Part shown: piece by piece, positions 52,047 through 61,675 of the stretch
Layout: each line of letters begins with the position of its first letter
Position numbering within the stretch: position 1 is the stretch's first letter
Source of the DNA: Methanobacterium_D sp040373355
GTDB lineage: Archaea; Methanobacteriota; Methanobacteria; Methanobacteriales; Methanobacteriaceae
Assembly (NCBI RefSeq): GCF_047495555.1
Contig: NZ_CP166866.1
Coordinates: 2,020,001-2,084,000 of the forward strand
Length of the DNA stretch: 64,000 nt
Direction of reading: 5' to 3'
Position numbers and translations under genes: made by a program
The notes under the pieces: model-generated
What the model saw: only the letters and a program-made list of their open reading frames with translations
Database searches by the model: none
Told to the model about the DNA's origin: nothing

Positions 52047-54830
52047 ATGCAAGATGCAGATAAGTTCAAGGAAATCTTTGACAAATCACCCATAGGAATA
52101 TTATTTTACGATAAAAATGGGAAACTAACTAATGCAAATGAATCCGCATTAGAAATAGCGGGTATTTTGCAACTAGAAGATGTTAAAGGAACTAATTTAT
52201 TTGATAATCCCTATGTTGAATCCCATAAAGAAGAACTTCTTGAAAATGGATTAATTAGATTTCAATCCCCATTAAATTTTGATAATATTAAAGAATTAGG
52301 ATTTTATACTCCTACAAAGTCAGGCACAGCTTTTATTGATTATACAATTTCTACTACTGATTCTGGATTTTTAGCTCAACTTCAAGATGTTACTGATAAA
52401 AAAGAAATTGAAGAAAAGTTTTATAAAGCTTTTAATAATAACCCTGCGGCCATGGCCATAACTGATACAAATAACATAACTATAGATGCTAATAAAAGTT
52501 ATTTAGAATTAACCGAATATTCTAGAGAAGAATTAATTGGTAAAAATCCATTAGAATTAAATATTGTAAGTAGTGAAGAAAGTAGGCCCTATGTGGAAGA
52601 ACTTGAAAAAAATGGAACTTTACCTGAATTAGAAATTGGGATAACTACTAAATCTGGCAAAAAAAGGACTGTAATGGGTAATGTTGAATTTATTGAAATT
52701 GAAGGTAAACGTGCAACTCTTTCATCCATTTATGATATTACTGAGCGTAAAAAAGCTGAAGAACAAGTTAAATCTGAAAGGAATCATTTAGAAACTATTT
52801 TAGAAACCAATCCTGCAGCTATAATTATTGTTGAACTTAATGGTAGAATCTCTTACATTAATAGACGTGCTAAGCAACTTTATGGTATTGATATTACCGA
52901 TTTGAATTTAGACGCTGCAGTAAGTAAAGTTAAGGCAAAAAGAATTGATGGTTCAGAGTATCTTCCGGGGGAGAGTCCTACTGGCCGAGCTCTTAAAGGC
53001 AAAGAAGTACACAATGAAGAAGTAATTATGGAGCAAGCTGATGGTACTGCTATTCCCATATCTGCCAGTACAGCACCCCTAATCAACTCAAAAGGAGAAA
53101 TAATTGCTGCTGTTGCTATTTTTGAAGATATTACAGAACGTAAGAAATCCGAAGTTAAAATTCAAGAATTATTAGAGGAAACACAACAATTTGCTGAGGA
53201 ACTGGAAGTTTCTAATAATGAATTGCGGTCTGCTGCTGAAGAACTCCAGAGGATTAATGAAGATCTTAGGGTTAGTAATGAGAAATTTGCTACAGCTTTT
53301 GCTAATAATCCTGCAGCTGTAGTAATGACACGTCTTGAAGATGGTATATATCTAGAAGTAAATGATACTTTTACAAAAATTCTCGGTTATAATCGTGAAG
53401 ATATAATAGGTAAATCCGCTAGAAAATTACCTGTTTGGCCTACAGCTGAAGCCTCACAACAATTTGTTGAAGAGCTAAATGAAAAAGGATTTATACGTGA
53501 CTGGGAGCGAGAATTTCGGAAAAAGTCTGGTGAGTTATTTACTGCACAACTTTCAGCACAGGTTTTAACTATAAATGGAGTGAAAGTGATCCTTTCTACA
53601 CTAATTGATATTACTGAGCGTAAAAAAGCAGAAGAAGAATTAAGAAAAGCAGGAGAATATCTTGAAGAACAAGTTGAAAAACGGACTAAAGAACTAAAAA
53701 AAGCTTATAAATCTATTAAAAAGAGTGAATATCAATTTAAGACTCTCGCTGAGAATTCACCAGATATTGTTACCCGTTATGATACTGATTTAAAAATTAT
53801 TTACATTAATCAGGGTTCACCATTAATAAATATATCAAAAGAATATTTTATAGGCAAAACTCCTTCTGAATTAGGAACGGATAAAGAAAATGTTAAATTA
53901 TGGACAGAAAACTTAACTAAAGCTTTAAAAACTGGTAAAAACCAAAAGATAGAGTATCAATTTCCCGGAATTAAAGGGATGAAAACATTTTCTTCAATAA
54001 TCACTCCCGAATTTAACGATGAAGGAAATATTGTAAGTTTGCTGGTTATAAGTCGTGATATTACCGAACGTAAAAAAGCAGAATGGCAATTAAAAGAAAC
54101 AGTAACCGAATTAGAACGTTCAAATGAAGAGCTACAAAGTTTTGCTTATATAACCAGCCATGATTTGCAAGAACCACTCAGAACCATGGCCAGTTATGCA
54201 CAACTCCTTAAAAGACGTTATAAAGGTCAATTAGGTGAGGATGCTGATGAGTTCATTGAATATATAGTTAGTGGTTCTAAGAGGATGAAACAGCAAATTC
54301 AGGGATTATTGGAATATTCTCGTGTGGGAACTCTTGATGGGAACTTTTATAAGTTTAAAGCTGAAAATGCATTAAAACACACATTATTAAATTTAAGCTC
54401 ATCAATAGACGATTATAATGCAAAAGTAACTTATGACCCACTACCAACTATTATGGGTGATGAAACTCAAATTATAAGAGTGTTTCAAAATCTAATTGGA
54501 AATGCGCTTAAATTCCGTAGGGCAGGTGTACAACCCCAAATCCATATTTCAGCAAGAAAAGAAGATAGTGAATACATTTTTATCGTGGCAGATAACGGTA
54601 TTGGAATAGAAGAACAATACACTGACCGTATTTTTGAAGTATTCAAAAGATTACATGCTATCGGAGAATATGAAGGTGCTGGAATAGGATTAGCTATTGT
54701 TAAAAGGATTATAAACAGTCACCGTGGTCGTGTCTGGGTTGAATCCGAATATGGGAGAGGATCTACTTTTTACTTTACTATTCCTATCAATGAAGAAGAA
54801 GAAGAAGAAGAAGAAGTAACTTCTAATTAA
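52047..54830 (+). CDS. Large multi-PAS sensor histidine kinase
   Basis: A 927-residue cytoplasmic kinase. It has about five PAS domains (1-120, 125-240, 245-365, 410-530, 565-690), with coiled-coil linkers that carry TERKKAE repeats, then HisKA with the His in TSHDLQEP (about residue 700), and HATPase with QNLIGNALKF, DNGIGI and GAGIGLAIVKRI. The tail is Glu-rich. Its first PAS (FKEIFDKSPIGILFY) and last 230 residues match the kinase at 1263-3509 closely, while the middle PAS array is different. No partner regulator gene is adjacent. Confidence 0.93.
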   Translation: MQDADKFKEIFDKSPIGILFYDKNGKLTNANESALEIAGILQLEDVKGTNLFDNPYVESHKEELLENGLIRFQSPLNFDNIKELGFYTPTKSGTAFIDYTISTTDSGFLAQLQDVTDKKEIEEKFYKAFNNNPAAMAITDTNNITIDANKSYLELTEYSREELIGKNPLELNIVSSEESRPYVEELEKNGTLPELEIGITTKSGKKRTVMGNVEFIEIEGKRATLSSIYDITERKKAEEQVKSERNHLETILETNPAAIIIVELNGRISYINRRAKQLYGIDITDLNLDAAVSKVKAKRIDGSEYLPGESPTGRALKGKEVHNEEVIMEQADGTAIPISASTAPLINSKGEIIAAVAIFEDITERKKSEVKIQELLEETQQFAEELEVSNNELRSAAEELQRINEDLRVSNEKFATAFANNPAAVVMTRLEDGIYLEVNDTFTKILGYNREDIIGKSARKLPVWPTAEASQQFVEELNEKGFIRDWEREFRKKSGELFTAQLSAQVLTINGVKVILSTLIDITERKKAEEELRKAGEYLEEQVEKRTKELKKAYKSIKKSEYQFKTLAENSPDIVTRYDTDLKIIYINQGSPLINISKEYFIGKTPSELGTDKENVKLWTENLTKALKTGKNQKIEYQFPGIKGMKTFSSIITPEFNDEGNIVSLLVISRDITERKKAEWQLKETVTELERSNEELQSFAYITSHDLQEPLRTMASYAQLLKRRYKGQLGEDADEFIEYIVSGSKRMKQQIQGLLEYSRVGTLDGNFYKFKAENALKHTLLNLSSSIDDYNAKVTYDPLPTIMGDETQIIRVFQNLIGNALKFRRAGVQPQIHISARKEDSEYIFIVADNGIGIEEQYTDRIFEVFKRLHAIGEYEGAGIGLAIVKRIINSHRGRVWVESEYGRGSTFYFTIPINEEEEEEEEVTSN

Positions 54831-54916
54831 TATTAGAATAATTATTTAATGTTTATTCATTCTTTTTTTGAGATTATATTTAGCTAAAACGATTTTAAAC
54901 TGTACTTAAATTTTAT

Positions 54917-54953
54917 TAGTAAGTTATAAACTTATTAACTTAATCACTTAATA
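54917..54953 (+). repeat. parS-like repeat R3 (proximal site 1)
   Basis: TTAGTAAGTTATAAACTTAT followed by TAACTTAATCACTTAAT. The core AAGTT-ATA-AACTT is an inverted repeat. The first 20 bases recur at 55234. It lies downstream of the leftward ParA operon. Confidence 0.7.
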
Positions 54954-54987
54954 AAATAAGAAATATTAGGACATCCTAAAATATATT

Positions 54988-55185
54988 TTATTTAAAAGAT
55001 ACTTTTAAAGCTAATTTACTAGTTACAACTGTTTTAGCTCTTAAAAGACTACTATCAGGATATTCACTATTTTTTATCGCATTTTCTATTTCTTTTAATA
55101 ATGATTCTAATTCTGTAGGTTTACACTTATATGCTGCATCTAAAAGGTTTCTAGAATTGCTGTCACTATTTTTCAATGTATTCAT
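54988..55185 (-). CDS. Small hypothetical protein (65 aa)
   Basis: 65 residues, helical and charged (NSRNLLDAAYKCKPTELESL, then LKEIENAIKNSEY), ending LALKVSFK. No domain recognised. It is flanked on both sides by parS-like repeats and follows the ParA operon on the same strand, so it may belong to that locus. Confidence 0.5.
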   Translation of the reverse strand: MNTLKNSDSNSRNLLDAAYKCKPTELESLLKEIENAIKNSEYPDSSLLRAKTVVTSKLALKVSFK

Positions 55186-55233
55186 CTCCAGTTTATTGGC
55201 TAAAACTGTTCATTATATTATTTATCCAATTTA

Positions 55234-55352
55234 TTAGTAAGTTATAAACTTATACACTTAATAACTTAACCAGTTATTAACTATGAATTATTTAATTAGT
55301 CAATTCTAACTTATAAGTTACAAAAATTAGTAAATGAATAACTTAATAAGTT
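55234..55352 (+). repeat. Cluster of parS-like repeats R3
   Basis: Starts TTAGTAAGTTATAAACTTAT, then ACACTTAATAACTTAACC. Further on are the perfect palindrome AACTTATAAGTT (55308-55319) and AACTTAATAAGTT near 55340. The cluster lies directly after the small ParA-partner gene, where a centromere-like site would be expected. Confidence 0.7.
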
Positions 55353-55354
55353 AC

Positions 55355-55657
55355 TCAGTTACTCATTAATTCTTTTACCTCTGCCCAAATTTCAGGATAT
55401 TCTTTTTCAAGATATCCTCTTAAAACTGTAGAAATTTCTTTACTAATACTAAATTTAGGCTTGGTTTCTTTAAGATAATTTAAAACAATTTTAGATTCTA
55501 AGTCCCAAAACGAAATTCTGGGCTGATTTTTAATTTTATCATGCAATTCTTCAATCAATAAAACATTAACTTTTTCAGGTATATTTTCTAATTCTTTTGA
55601 TTTTTCCCTGCGCTCTAGCATTGAACCCATATCAGAGCCTAATCCACCTTTACTCAT
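55355..55657 (-). CDS. Small ParA-partner protein (possible centromere-binding)
   Basis: A 100-residue basic and helical protein, starting MSKGGLGSDMGSMLERREKS. The middle contains VNVLLIEELHDKIKNQ and the end GYLEKEYPEIWAEVKEL. Its ATG lies inside the end of parA (8-base overlap), so the two are translated together. It lacks the ParB nuclease-like motif, but small unrelated DNA-binding partners are common in plasmid-type partition operons. That role is inferred from context, not from a recognised fold. Confidence 0.6.
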   Translation of the reverse strand: MSKGGLGSDMGSMLERREKSKELENIPEKVNVLLIEELHDKIKNQPRISFWDLESKIVLNYLKETKPKFSISKEISTVLRGYLEKEYPEIWAEVKELMSN

Positions 55658-56420
55658 TTTTATCCCTCTTTAAAAATTCATCTGCTAATTTAACATATGC
55701 TTTACTGCCGGCACACATTGAATCATATATAATTACTGGTTTATTATATCCCGGAGCTTCAGAAACTTTAATATTATCGGGAATAATGGTTTCAAATAAT
55801 TCATCTTTGAAATATTTCTGTACTTCAGCTTTAACTTCCTTACCCAGTTTTGTATTAGCTCTAAATTTGGTTATAAGTACACCTTTAATTTTAGTAGGGC
55901 TATTAAGTTCATCTTCTATAATATCAATAACTTCTAGTAGATCTACCATTCCTTCTAATGCAAATGGATCTGCCTGAATTGGTATAATAACACTATCTGC
56001 TGCTGTAAGAACGTTTGTGGCTATAATGTTTAAAGTAGGGGGCGCATCTATGAAGACATAATCATAATTGGTTTTAATTTTTTTGAGTTTGCTTTTTAAT
56101 ACGGAAATAGGTGATGTTTGAGCGTTAAGGTATCCTTCGATTCCAGAAAGCTTTATGTTTGATGGGACTAAGTCTAATCCTTCATATTGTGTTTTGAGTA
56201 TTGCTTCGGTAATTTCAATTTTTTCGTGAAGTACATCTCGCATTGTATTCTTCATTTCTCTTTTCATCATTCCTAGGTATGTTGTTGCATTACCTTGGGG
56301 GTCGAAATCTACTAATGCTATTTTTTTACCTTTTTGTGCTAATGCAGTTGCTAGATTTACTGCAGTTGTTGTTTTACCACTGCCTCCTTTCTGGTTTAGG
56401 ATTGCTATTATTTCTGCCAT
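55650..56420 (-). CDS. parA: ParA-family partition ATPase
   Basis: A 256-residue Soj/ParA ATPase. It has the deviant Walker A KGGSGKTTTAVNLA, the A' motif LVDFDPQGNAT, and Walker B FIDAPPTLN. There is no N-terminal DNA-binding extension, as in chromosomal Soj or type Ib ParA. The ATG follows AAGGAGAAA. Together with its small partner and the flanking repeats it makes a partition locus; whether it serves the chromosome or marks a captured plasmid is not clear. Confidence 0.94.
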   Translation of the reverse strand: MAEIIAILNQKGGSGKTTTAVNLATALAQKGKKIALVDFDPQGNATTYLGMMKREMKNTMRDVLHEKIEITEAILKTQYEGLDLVPSNIKLSGIEGYLNAQTSPISVLKSKLKKIKTNYDYVFIDAPPTLNIIATNVLTAADSVIIPIQADPFALEGMVDLLEVIDIIEDELNSPTKIKGVLITKFRANTKLGKEVKAEVQKYFKDELFETIIPDNIKVSEAPGYNKPVIIYDSMCAGSKAYVKLADEFLKRDKNE

Positions 56421-56435
56421 ATATTTTCTCCTTGT

Positions 56436-56501
56436 TATTAAGTTATACAGTTATTAAAGTATAAAGTACCTAAGTTAGTAAGTTATACCTTCATAAGTTA
56501 C
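56436..56501 (+). repeat. parS-like repeats R3 upstream of parA
   Basis: TTATTAAGTTATACAGTTAT, then TTAGTAAGTTATA at 56475-56487 and CATAAGTTAC. The TTAGTAAGTTAT core is shared with the elements at 54917 and 55234. They overlap the expected promoter of the ParA operon, so could also be its operator. The rest of 56502-56819 is AT-rich with no recognised feature. Confidence 0.6.
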
Positions 56502-56819
56502 ACATAATTAAGAATTTATTAATATAAAAATGTTTCCACAGTTTAAAAGCACCATAGCAAATATTGATCAATTATATTTAAATAAAAATAGAAATTTATT
56601 CTTATAATTTATATAGATTAAAATATTTAATATAAAATCTATATTAGAAATGTTATTGCGCTTTATTGTTTAAATAGGTAAAAAATAGATAAAGAGTATT
56701 TAATATTAGTAATGTTATTAGAGTAATAATTCCCTTGAAGATTTATCCAATAAATCTATTAACTTAATTAAAGATAAGTTAATGAAATTATAGAGAATAA
56801 CAATTATTTTGGTGAGTAA

Positions 56820-57593
56820 ATGAAGGAATTAAGGATAATTTCATGGAATGTAAATGGACTAAGAGCTATTCAAAAAAAAGGATTTCTAAAATGGTTTAAA
56901 GGAGAAAATCCAGATATATTATGCCTTCAAGAAACAAAAGTTCCCTATGAACAACTGCCTAAGACCTTAAAAAGAATTGATGGATATTATCCTTATTTCT
57001 GCGAAGCTAATAAAAAGGGATACAGCGGTGTGGCCATATATTCCAAAATAAAACCTCATAAAGTAGAATATGGATTTGGAATACCTGAATTTGATAGTGA
57101 AGGCCGAGTATTAATTGCAGACTATAATGACTTCGTTCTCTTAAACATTTACTTCCCAAACGGTAAAATGTCAGCAGAAAGATTAGATTATAAGCTTAGA
57201 TTTTATGATGCACTTCTTGATCATGCTAACATGCTAAAAGAAGAAGGAAAAAATGTTGTTATTTGTGGAGACTTAAATACAGCCCATAAAGCAATTGATC
57301 TGGCAAGACCAAAAGCTAATGAGAAAACATCAGGATTTTTACCAGTTGAACGTGCATGGATAAATAAGTTCTTAGAAAACGGCTATCTTGACACTTTTAG
57401 AATGTTTAATCAAGATTCTGGACAATATACCTGGTGGAGTTATAGAACAAAGGCCAGAGAAAGAAATGTAGGTTGGAGACTGGATTACTTCTTCATAAAT
57501 GAAGAGTTTAAAGATAAAATAAAATCTGCAGGGATACTTAATGAAGTTATGGGTTCTGATCATTGTCCTGTTGATTTAAAATTAGAATTATAA
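56820..57593 (+). CDS. xth: Exodeoxyribonuclease III (AP endonuclease)
   Basis: A 257-residue Mg-dependent nuclease of the ExoIII/APE1 family for base excision repair. Motifs are ISWNVNGLRAIQKKG, LCLQETK with the metal Glu, GYSGVAIYSK, VVICGDLNTAHKAIDL, TWWSYR and the C-terminal MGSDHCPV with the catalytic Asp-His. Length is typical. ATG after TTTTGGTGAGTAA. Confidence 0.97.
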   Translation: MKELRIISWNVNGLRAIQKKGFLKWFKGENPDILCLQETKVPYEQLPKTLKRIDGYYPYFCEANKKGYSGVAIYSKIKPHKVEYGFGIPEFDSEGRVLIADYNDFVLLNIYFPNGKMSAERLDYKLRFYDALLDHANMLKEEGKNVVICGDLNTAHKAIDLARPKANEKTSGFLPVERAWINKFLENGYLDTFRMFNQDSGQYTWWSYRTKARERNVGWRLDYFFINEEFKDKIKSAGILNEVMGSDHCPVDLKLEL

Positions 57594-57775
57594 TAAAAAT
57601 CTATTTATCTTTTTAATGTCTTTTTATTTAAAGCAAAACTATAAATCTTACTTTTACTTAATTAGATGAAAAGAAACACAAAAATGTGGATATAAGTGAA
57701 ATTATTACTAGTATTAATTATTGACAATACACTTAAACCATCTCTTTTTATTTTAAATTTTAAAAGGAATCATTG

Positions 57776-60052
57776 ATGATCAAAGATACATTAAATACAC
57801 TGAATTCGAGAAAGTGGTATAAAAACAGATTAGAGCATGTAGAAACTCTAAAACCTCAAAAAGCAGTTTATGGAAATACAAGAGCGGTTCTACCGCAGTA
57901 TATTAATAATTATCTTAATAGAAAAAATATTAAGCTTTATGAACATCAGTGCCAGGCAATAGATCTCTTACGTAAGGGAGATAATATAATTATAACAACC
58001 CCAACAGCATCGGGTAAAACTCTTTCTTTTAATATACCTATTTTTGAAAAATTAATCACTGATAAAGATGCCACTGCACTTTATATATATCCTGCAAAGG
58101 CACTAGCTAACGATCAACTTTTATCAATGAAAGAGCTTGAAAAACATTGCGGAAGGGATTTAAATCCGGAAGTTTATGATGGAGATACAAGCAAAGAGAA
58201 GAAAAGGAAAATTAGAAAGACATCAAGAATAATAATAACTAATCCCTATGAATTGCACAATGTTCTCCCATGGCATCATCAATGGGAAAGATTTCTAAGT
58301 AATCTTAAATATGTAGTTATAGATGAAGCACATCAATATAGAGGTGTTTTTGGATCTAATGTTGCATTTTTAATTAGAAGATTTCAAAGGATTTGTAATT
58401 ATTATGGTTCCAATCCACAATTTGTATTGTCAACAGCAACACTTGCAAACCCTGAAGAGTTCAGTGAAAAGCTTGTAGGGCTTAAATTTAATTTGATTTC
58501 ATCAGATAGCTCTCCTAAGGGTAAAAAACACTTTATATTTTATAATCCATATTATGACGGCATAGGTAAAACTACTACTCACGTAGAATCTCAAAATCTG
58601 TTCCAGTTATTTTTGTTAAACAATTTACAGACACTTTGTTTTACAACTTCCAGAAAAATGGCCGAATTAATTGCAAGACGTTCGAAAATGGAAATTGAGG
58701 AAATTGACCCTCAAGTGGCTGCTAAAATTTCAGCGTATCGAGCAGGTTATCTTGCAGAAGATAGGCGTAAAATTGAAAATGGGCTTAAAAAAGGTACTTT
58801 AAGAGGAGTAACTGCTACAAATGCCCTGGAATTAGGAATTGATATTGGATCACTGGATAGTGTTATCATTTCTGGTTATCCTGGTACGCTAATGTCAACA
58901 TGGCAGCAGGCAGGTCGAGCTGGAAGAGGAACTGATGACTCCATTGTTGCTTTTGTTGCCTTCCAAAATCCCCTTGACCAGTACTTTATGAAACATCCTG
59001 AAATTTTCTTTGATAAACCCCATGAACATGCAATTATTGATTTAAAGAATCCAAACATTATTTCAGGTCACTTAATGTGTGCTGCAAATGAAATGCCTGT
59101 AAAACCTAACTTAATTAAAATTGACTTTGAAAATGATGTAAAAGAGCATTTGAAGTCACTTGAAGCAGTTAAATTAATTCAAAAATCAGGTGATAGTTAC
59201 GTTTATTCTGGCCAGGATTACCCTCCATTTAAAGTGAGCCTTGGAAATATTTCCTCAGAGATTTTTAAAGTTTATCATAAAGGCAGGGTACTTGAAACAA
59301 TGGATAAACGACAGGCTTATACTGAAGCTCATCAAGGAGCAGTGCTCATTAATAAAGGTGAAACTTATATCGTGCATGACTTTAATTTGGCTAAAAACAC
59401 TATAAAAGTAGTTAAAAAAGATGTAAACAGCCATACCAGTGTCCAAAAGGATATTGATATTAAAGTCCTCAAGGAAATAAATAAAAAAACCGTTGGAAAC
59501 CTTAATGTTTCATTTGGAGAATTAAGAGTAAGTGAATATTATCCAAAATACAAAGTTATTGAAAAGAGTAAGGTAGTAAGTGTTAGAAATTTAAAATTAC
59601 CCCCAATACAGTTTAGAACCAAGGGAATGTGGTTTACATTACCCAAAAATATTATCGACGGGCTTAAGTGCGCCATAGATAGAAAAGAGATATTTGAAGG
59701 TGGTATTCACGGTCTTGAACATGCGATGATTGCAATTATTCCATTCCACGTGATGTGCGATAGATTTGATATAGGTGGAGTTTCAACTCCGCATCATGAG
59801 GATACAAAAATGGCAACAATATTTATTTATGATGGATTTGAAGGTGGCATAGGTTTAACTGAGAAAGCATTTGACTTAATCGAAGAAATAACATCAATGA
59901 CACGAGAGCTTGTTAAGGATTGTACCTGTGAAGAAGGGTGTCCAGCGTGTATATATTCTCCAAAATGCGGTAATGATAATAATCCACTAGATAAAGAAGG
60001 TACTCTTTTTATACTTGACCAGATGCTTGATTTAATGGGAATAGAAAGGTAA
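57776..60052 (+). CDS. MrfA/Hrq1-type DEAH-box helicase
   Basis: A 758-residue superfamily 2 helicase with a C-terminal DUF1998 zinc domain. Motifs are I TPTASGKT, Ia PAKALANDQL, II VIDEAHQYRG, III LSTATLANP, and in the second domain ATNALELGIDIG and QQAGRAGRG. The C-terminal part has CTCEEGCPACIYSPKCGN, the four-Cys cluster of MrfA/Hrq1. Such 3'-5' helicases take part in repair of crosslinked or mitomycin-damaged DNA. It may be co-transcribed with the SWIM-domain gene 12 bp downstream. Start is ATG at 57776 after AAAAGGAATCATTG. Confidence 0.93.
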   Translation: MIKDTLNTLNSRKWYKNRLEHVETLKPQKAVYGNTRAVLPQYINNYLNRKNIKLYEHQCQAIDLLRKGDNIIITTPTASGKTLSFNIPIFEKLITDKDATALYIYPAKALANDQLLSMKELEKHCGRDLNPEVYDGDTSKEKKRKIRKTSRIIITNPYELHNVLPWHHQWERFLSNLKYVVIDEAHQYRGVFGSNVAFLIRRFQRICNYYGSNPQFVLSTATLANPEEFSEKLVGLKFNLISSDSSPKGKKHFIFYNPYYDGIGKTTTHVESQNLFQLFLLNNLQTLCFTTSRKMAELIARRSKMEIEEIDPQVAAKISAYRAGYLAEDRRKIENGLKKGTLRGVTATNALELGIDIGSLDSVIISGYPGTLMSTWQQAGRAGRGTDDSIVAFVAFQNPLDQYFMKHPEIFFDKPHEHAIIDLKNPNIISGHLMCAANEMPVKPNLIKIDFENDVKEHLKSLEAVKLIQKSGDSYVYSGQDYPPFKVSLGNISSEIFKVYHKGRVLETMDKRQAYTEAHQGAVLINKGETYIVHDFNLAKNTIKVVKKDVNSHTSVQKDIDIKVLKEINKKTVGNLNVSFGELRVSEYYPKYKVIEKSKVVSVRNLKLPPIQFRTKGMWFTLPKNIIDGLKCAIDRKEIFEGGIHGLEHAMIAIIPFHVMCDRFDIGGVSTPHHEDTKMATIFIYDGFEGGIGLTEKAFDLIEEITSMTRELVKDCTCEEGCPACIYSPKCGNDNNPLDKEGTLFILDQMLDLMGIER

Positions 60053-60064
60053 AGGAGTAATATT

Positions 60065-60319
60065 ATGGGAAAACGGATGGAAGAAGGTTTAAAACTCTAC
60101 AAAAAAGGACAGGTGGAAGTTGATTTAGATGAAGATGATTTAAAAATATTTTATGTTCAGGGATCTGGAAATGATAAATATCAAGTCAGCATGCAGGATA
60201 ACCTCTGGTTATGCGACTGCGACGATTATCAGTGGAGAAGCGAAAAAGAACCGGGAAGCTATATCTGCAAACATCTATGGGCCGTATTTTTTAAAACTAC
60301 AGAATCTAAAACAGATTAA
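60065..60319 (+). CDS. SWIM zinc-finger protein
   Basis: An 84-residue protein whose core is the SWIM finger: WLCDCDDY followed by SYICKHLWAVFF (CxC...CxH). SWIM fingers bind DNA or proteins. The ATG has AAAGGAGTAATATT upstream, 12 bp after the helicase. MrfA-type helicases often pair with a small SWIM protein (in Bacillus, MrfB is an exonuclease and distinct), so a joint role in repair is plausible but inferred from proximity. Confidence 0.85.
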   Translation: MGKRMEEGLKLYKKGQVEVDLDEDDLKIFYVQGSGNDKYQVSMQDNLWLCDCDDYQWRSEKEPGSYICKHLWAVFFKTTESKTD

Positions 60320-60390
60320 TTAAAATAAGAATTTTATTTAATAAAGTAACTTGAGCCTATTTAAAATAAGATAATAGGCCCTGAGGTTAT

Positions 60391-60834
60391 TTATTTAGAG
60401 TTAAGCATTTCTATTTTGTTTATTAACTGCTCATTCTTAATTTTGAAAAGATCAAGCGCTTTTTTATTATTACTATTATATCTTTCAAGAGCTTTAGAAA
60501 TATTAGCAGCTAAATCAGAATAATCATCTTTAAACTGTACTAGTAATGCTTCAAGTTTTTCAAGATCCTTAATTTCATCACTTTTAGGGCTGAACCATTT
60601 TTCAGTCTTATATCTGTGGTTTCCAAGCATCTGAACCTCTTTATTCATTCCTTCCATTTTGAATATAGATGTATAAAATTCCTGCAGCTTTTCAGATTTT
60701 TCAAGGAGTTCTTTTAGTTCCCTTATCTCAACAAGTTTGTAGTCTATAGCTTTAACCACATGAGATTCCTTTTTCTGCCCCATACCTCTTATTCCACTAT
60801 TGTTTTTAATTTCTGCACTTTTTTCGATATCCAA
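60391..60834 (-). CDS. Hypothetical helical protein
   Basis: About 147 residues. I use the TTG at 60834 because GAAGGGGG lies seven bases before it; the in-frame ATG at 60858 lies upstream of that ribosome site. The protein is soluble, charged and helix-rich (KLVEIRELKELLEKSEKLQE; LVQFKDDYSDLAANISKALE), probably a coiled coil. No domain recognised. It converges with the SWIM gene. Confidence 0.6.
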   Translation of the reverse strand: MDIEKSAEIKNNSGIRGMGQKKESHVVKAIDYKLVEIRELKELLEKSEKLQEFYTSIFKMEGMNKEVQMLGNHRYKTEKWFSPKSDEIKDLEKLEALLVQFKDDYSDLAANISKALERYNSNNKKALDLFKIKNEQLINKIEMLNSK

Positions 60835-61219
60835 TTTTAAACCCCCTTCTTGATACATTTATGAATAAATGCAAATTAGATATTATGTTTTCCCTTAAGC
60901 TGAAACTTTAAATTTTAACCTGAATTAGTAAATTAATACCGTAATGCCCCTATACTCTGAATAATTTTAAATTAAAGTACCTACATACTCAAATTCAATA
61001 TTAACCATATTCTAGTTGAGTAGTAGTATATTATTATATTTATTATTTGTGTTTATGACTAATCAAGGGCCTTAAAGCTATTACAGAAAATAAGCTAAAA
61101 TTAGAGATAACTTAAATATCCAATTGAGTATTATAAATTAAAAAAATTTAGTAAATGGGTTTTAATTTGTAATTAGATAAAAAGAATTCAAAAAAAATTT
61201 AAATTAAAAATAAATAGGG
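60835..61219. other. AT-rich intergenic region, no feature seen
   Basis: About 385 bp between two leftward genes. I see no open frame, hairpin or repeat that can be supported. Confidence 0.5.
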
Positions 61220-61675
61220 TTATGGTGCTCCTCCTGCTCCACCAACGTTTTCACCAGTTTCTGGATCTACATGGATTTCTCCAACAGTTTTACCCTCTGA
61301 TTCCACCGGAACAACATAGGTCTTTTTTCCACCGATATTAACTTTTTCAGGTTTTCCTGCATTTGTTCCAGGTTCTTCAATATATTTTTGTGCTATTGAT
61401 TTAGCTTGAGAACTTGAAATTTCATTTTCTTTAGATTCAGATTTATCCTTTGAATCTGATTTTGCTTCCTTACTTTCATCAGATTTTTGATTACTATTTC
61501 CATCATCATTTGCACTTTCTTGTGTGTTTAATGGATTAGTATTCTGTTGATTATTCTCAGTAGTTCCGGCATTGTTACCTGGATTATTCTTAAATATATC
61601 CCCTATATTTAGGTCAAATGGTAAATGATCAGCGTTTGTAACAACTCCCCAACCGGTAAAAAAGAGTATTCCCAT
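61220..61675 (-). CDS. Secreted PepSY-domain protein with Ser/Lys linker
   Basis: 151 residues from the ATG at 61675, but the true start is unclear. A short hydrophobic stretch (MGILFFTGWGVV) is followed by a low-complexity Asn/Ser/Lys/Glu linker (about 35-85) and a PepSY domain (about 88-150; SSSQAKSIAQKYIEEPG, then TYVVPVESEG, IHVDPETGENVGG). A ribosome site (GGGGGG) lies about 40 bases further upstream without an ATG at the right distance, and another frame there encodes a fitting signal sequence (ISNIATAAL). A one-base frameshift in a T run near 61680 is possible. The protein is likely extracellular. Confidence 0.7.
   Translation of the reverse strand: MGILFFTGWGVVTNADHLPFDLNIGDIFKNNPGNNAGTTENNQQNTNPLNTQESANDDGNSNQKSDESKEAKSDSKDKSESKENEISSSQAKSIAQKYIEEPGTNAGKPEKVNIGGKKTYVVPVESEGKTVGEIHVDPETGENVGGAGGAP

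Noticed and set aside
55597..55977. Plus-strand 126-codon frame opposite parA
   Set aside because: Antisense to parA and its partner, both of which have clear motifs and ribosome sites.
54900..56520. CRISPR array suggested by recurring AAGTTAT motifs
   Set aside because: Repeats differ in length and spacing, are AT-rich and palindromic, and no cas genes are present; a partition site fits better.
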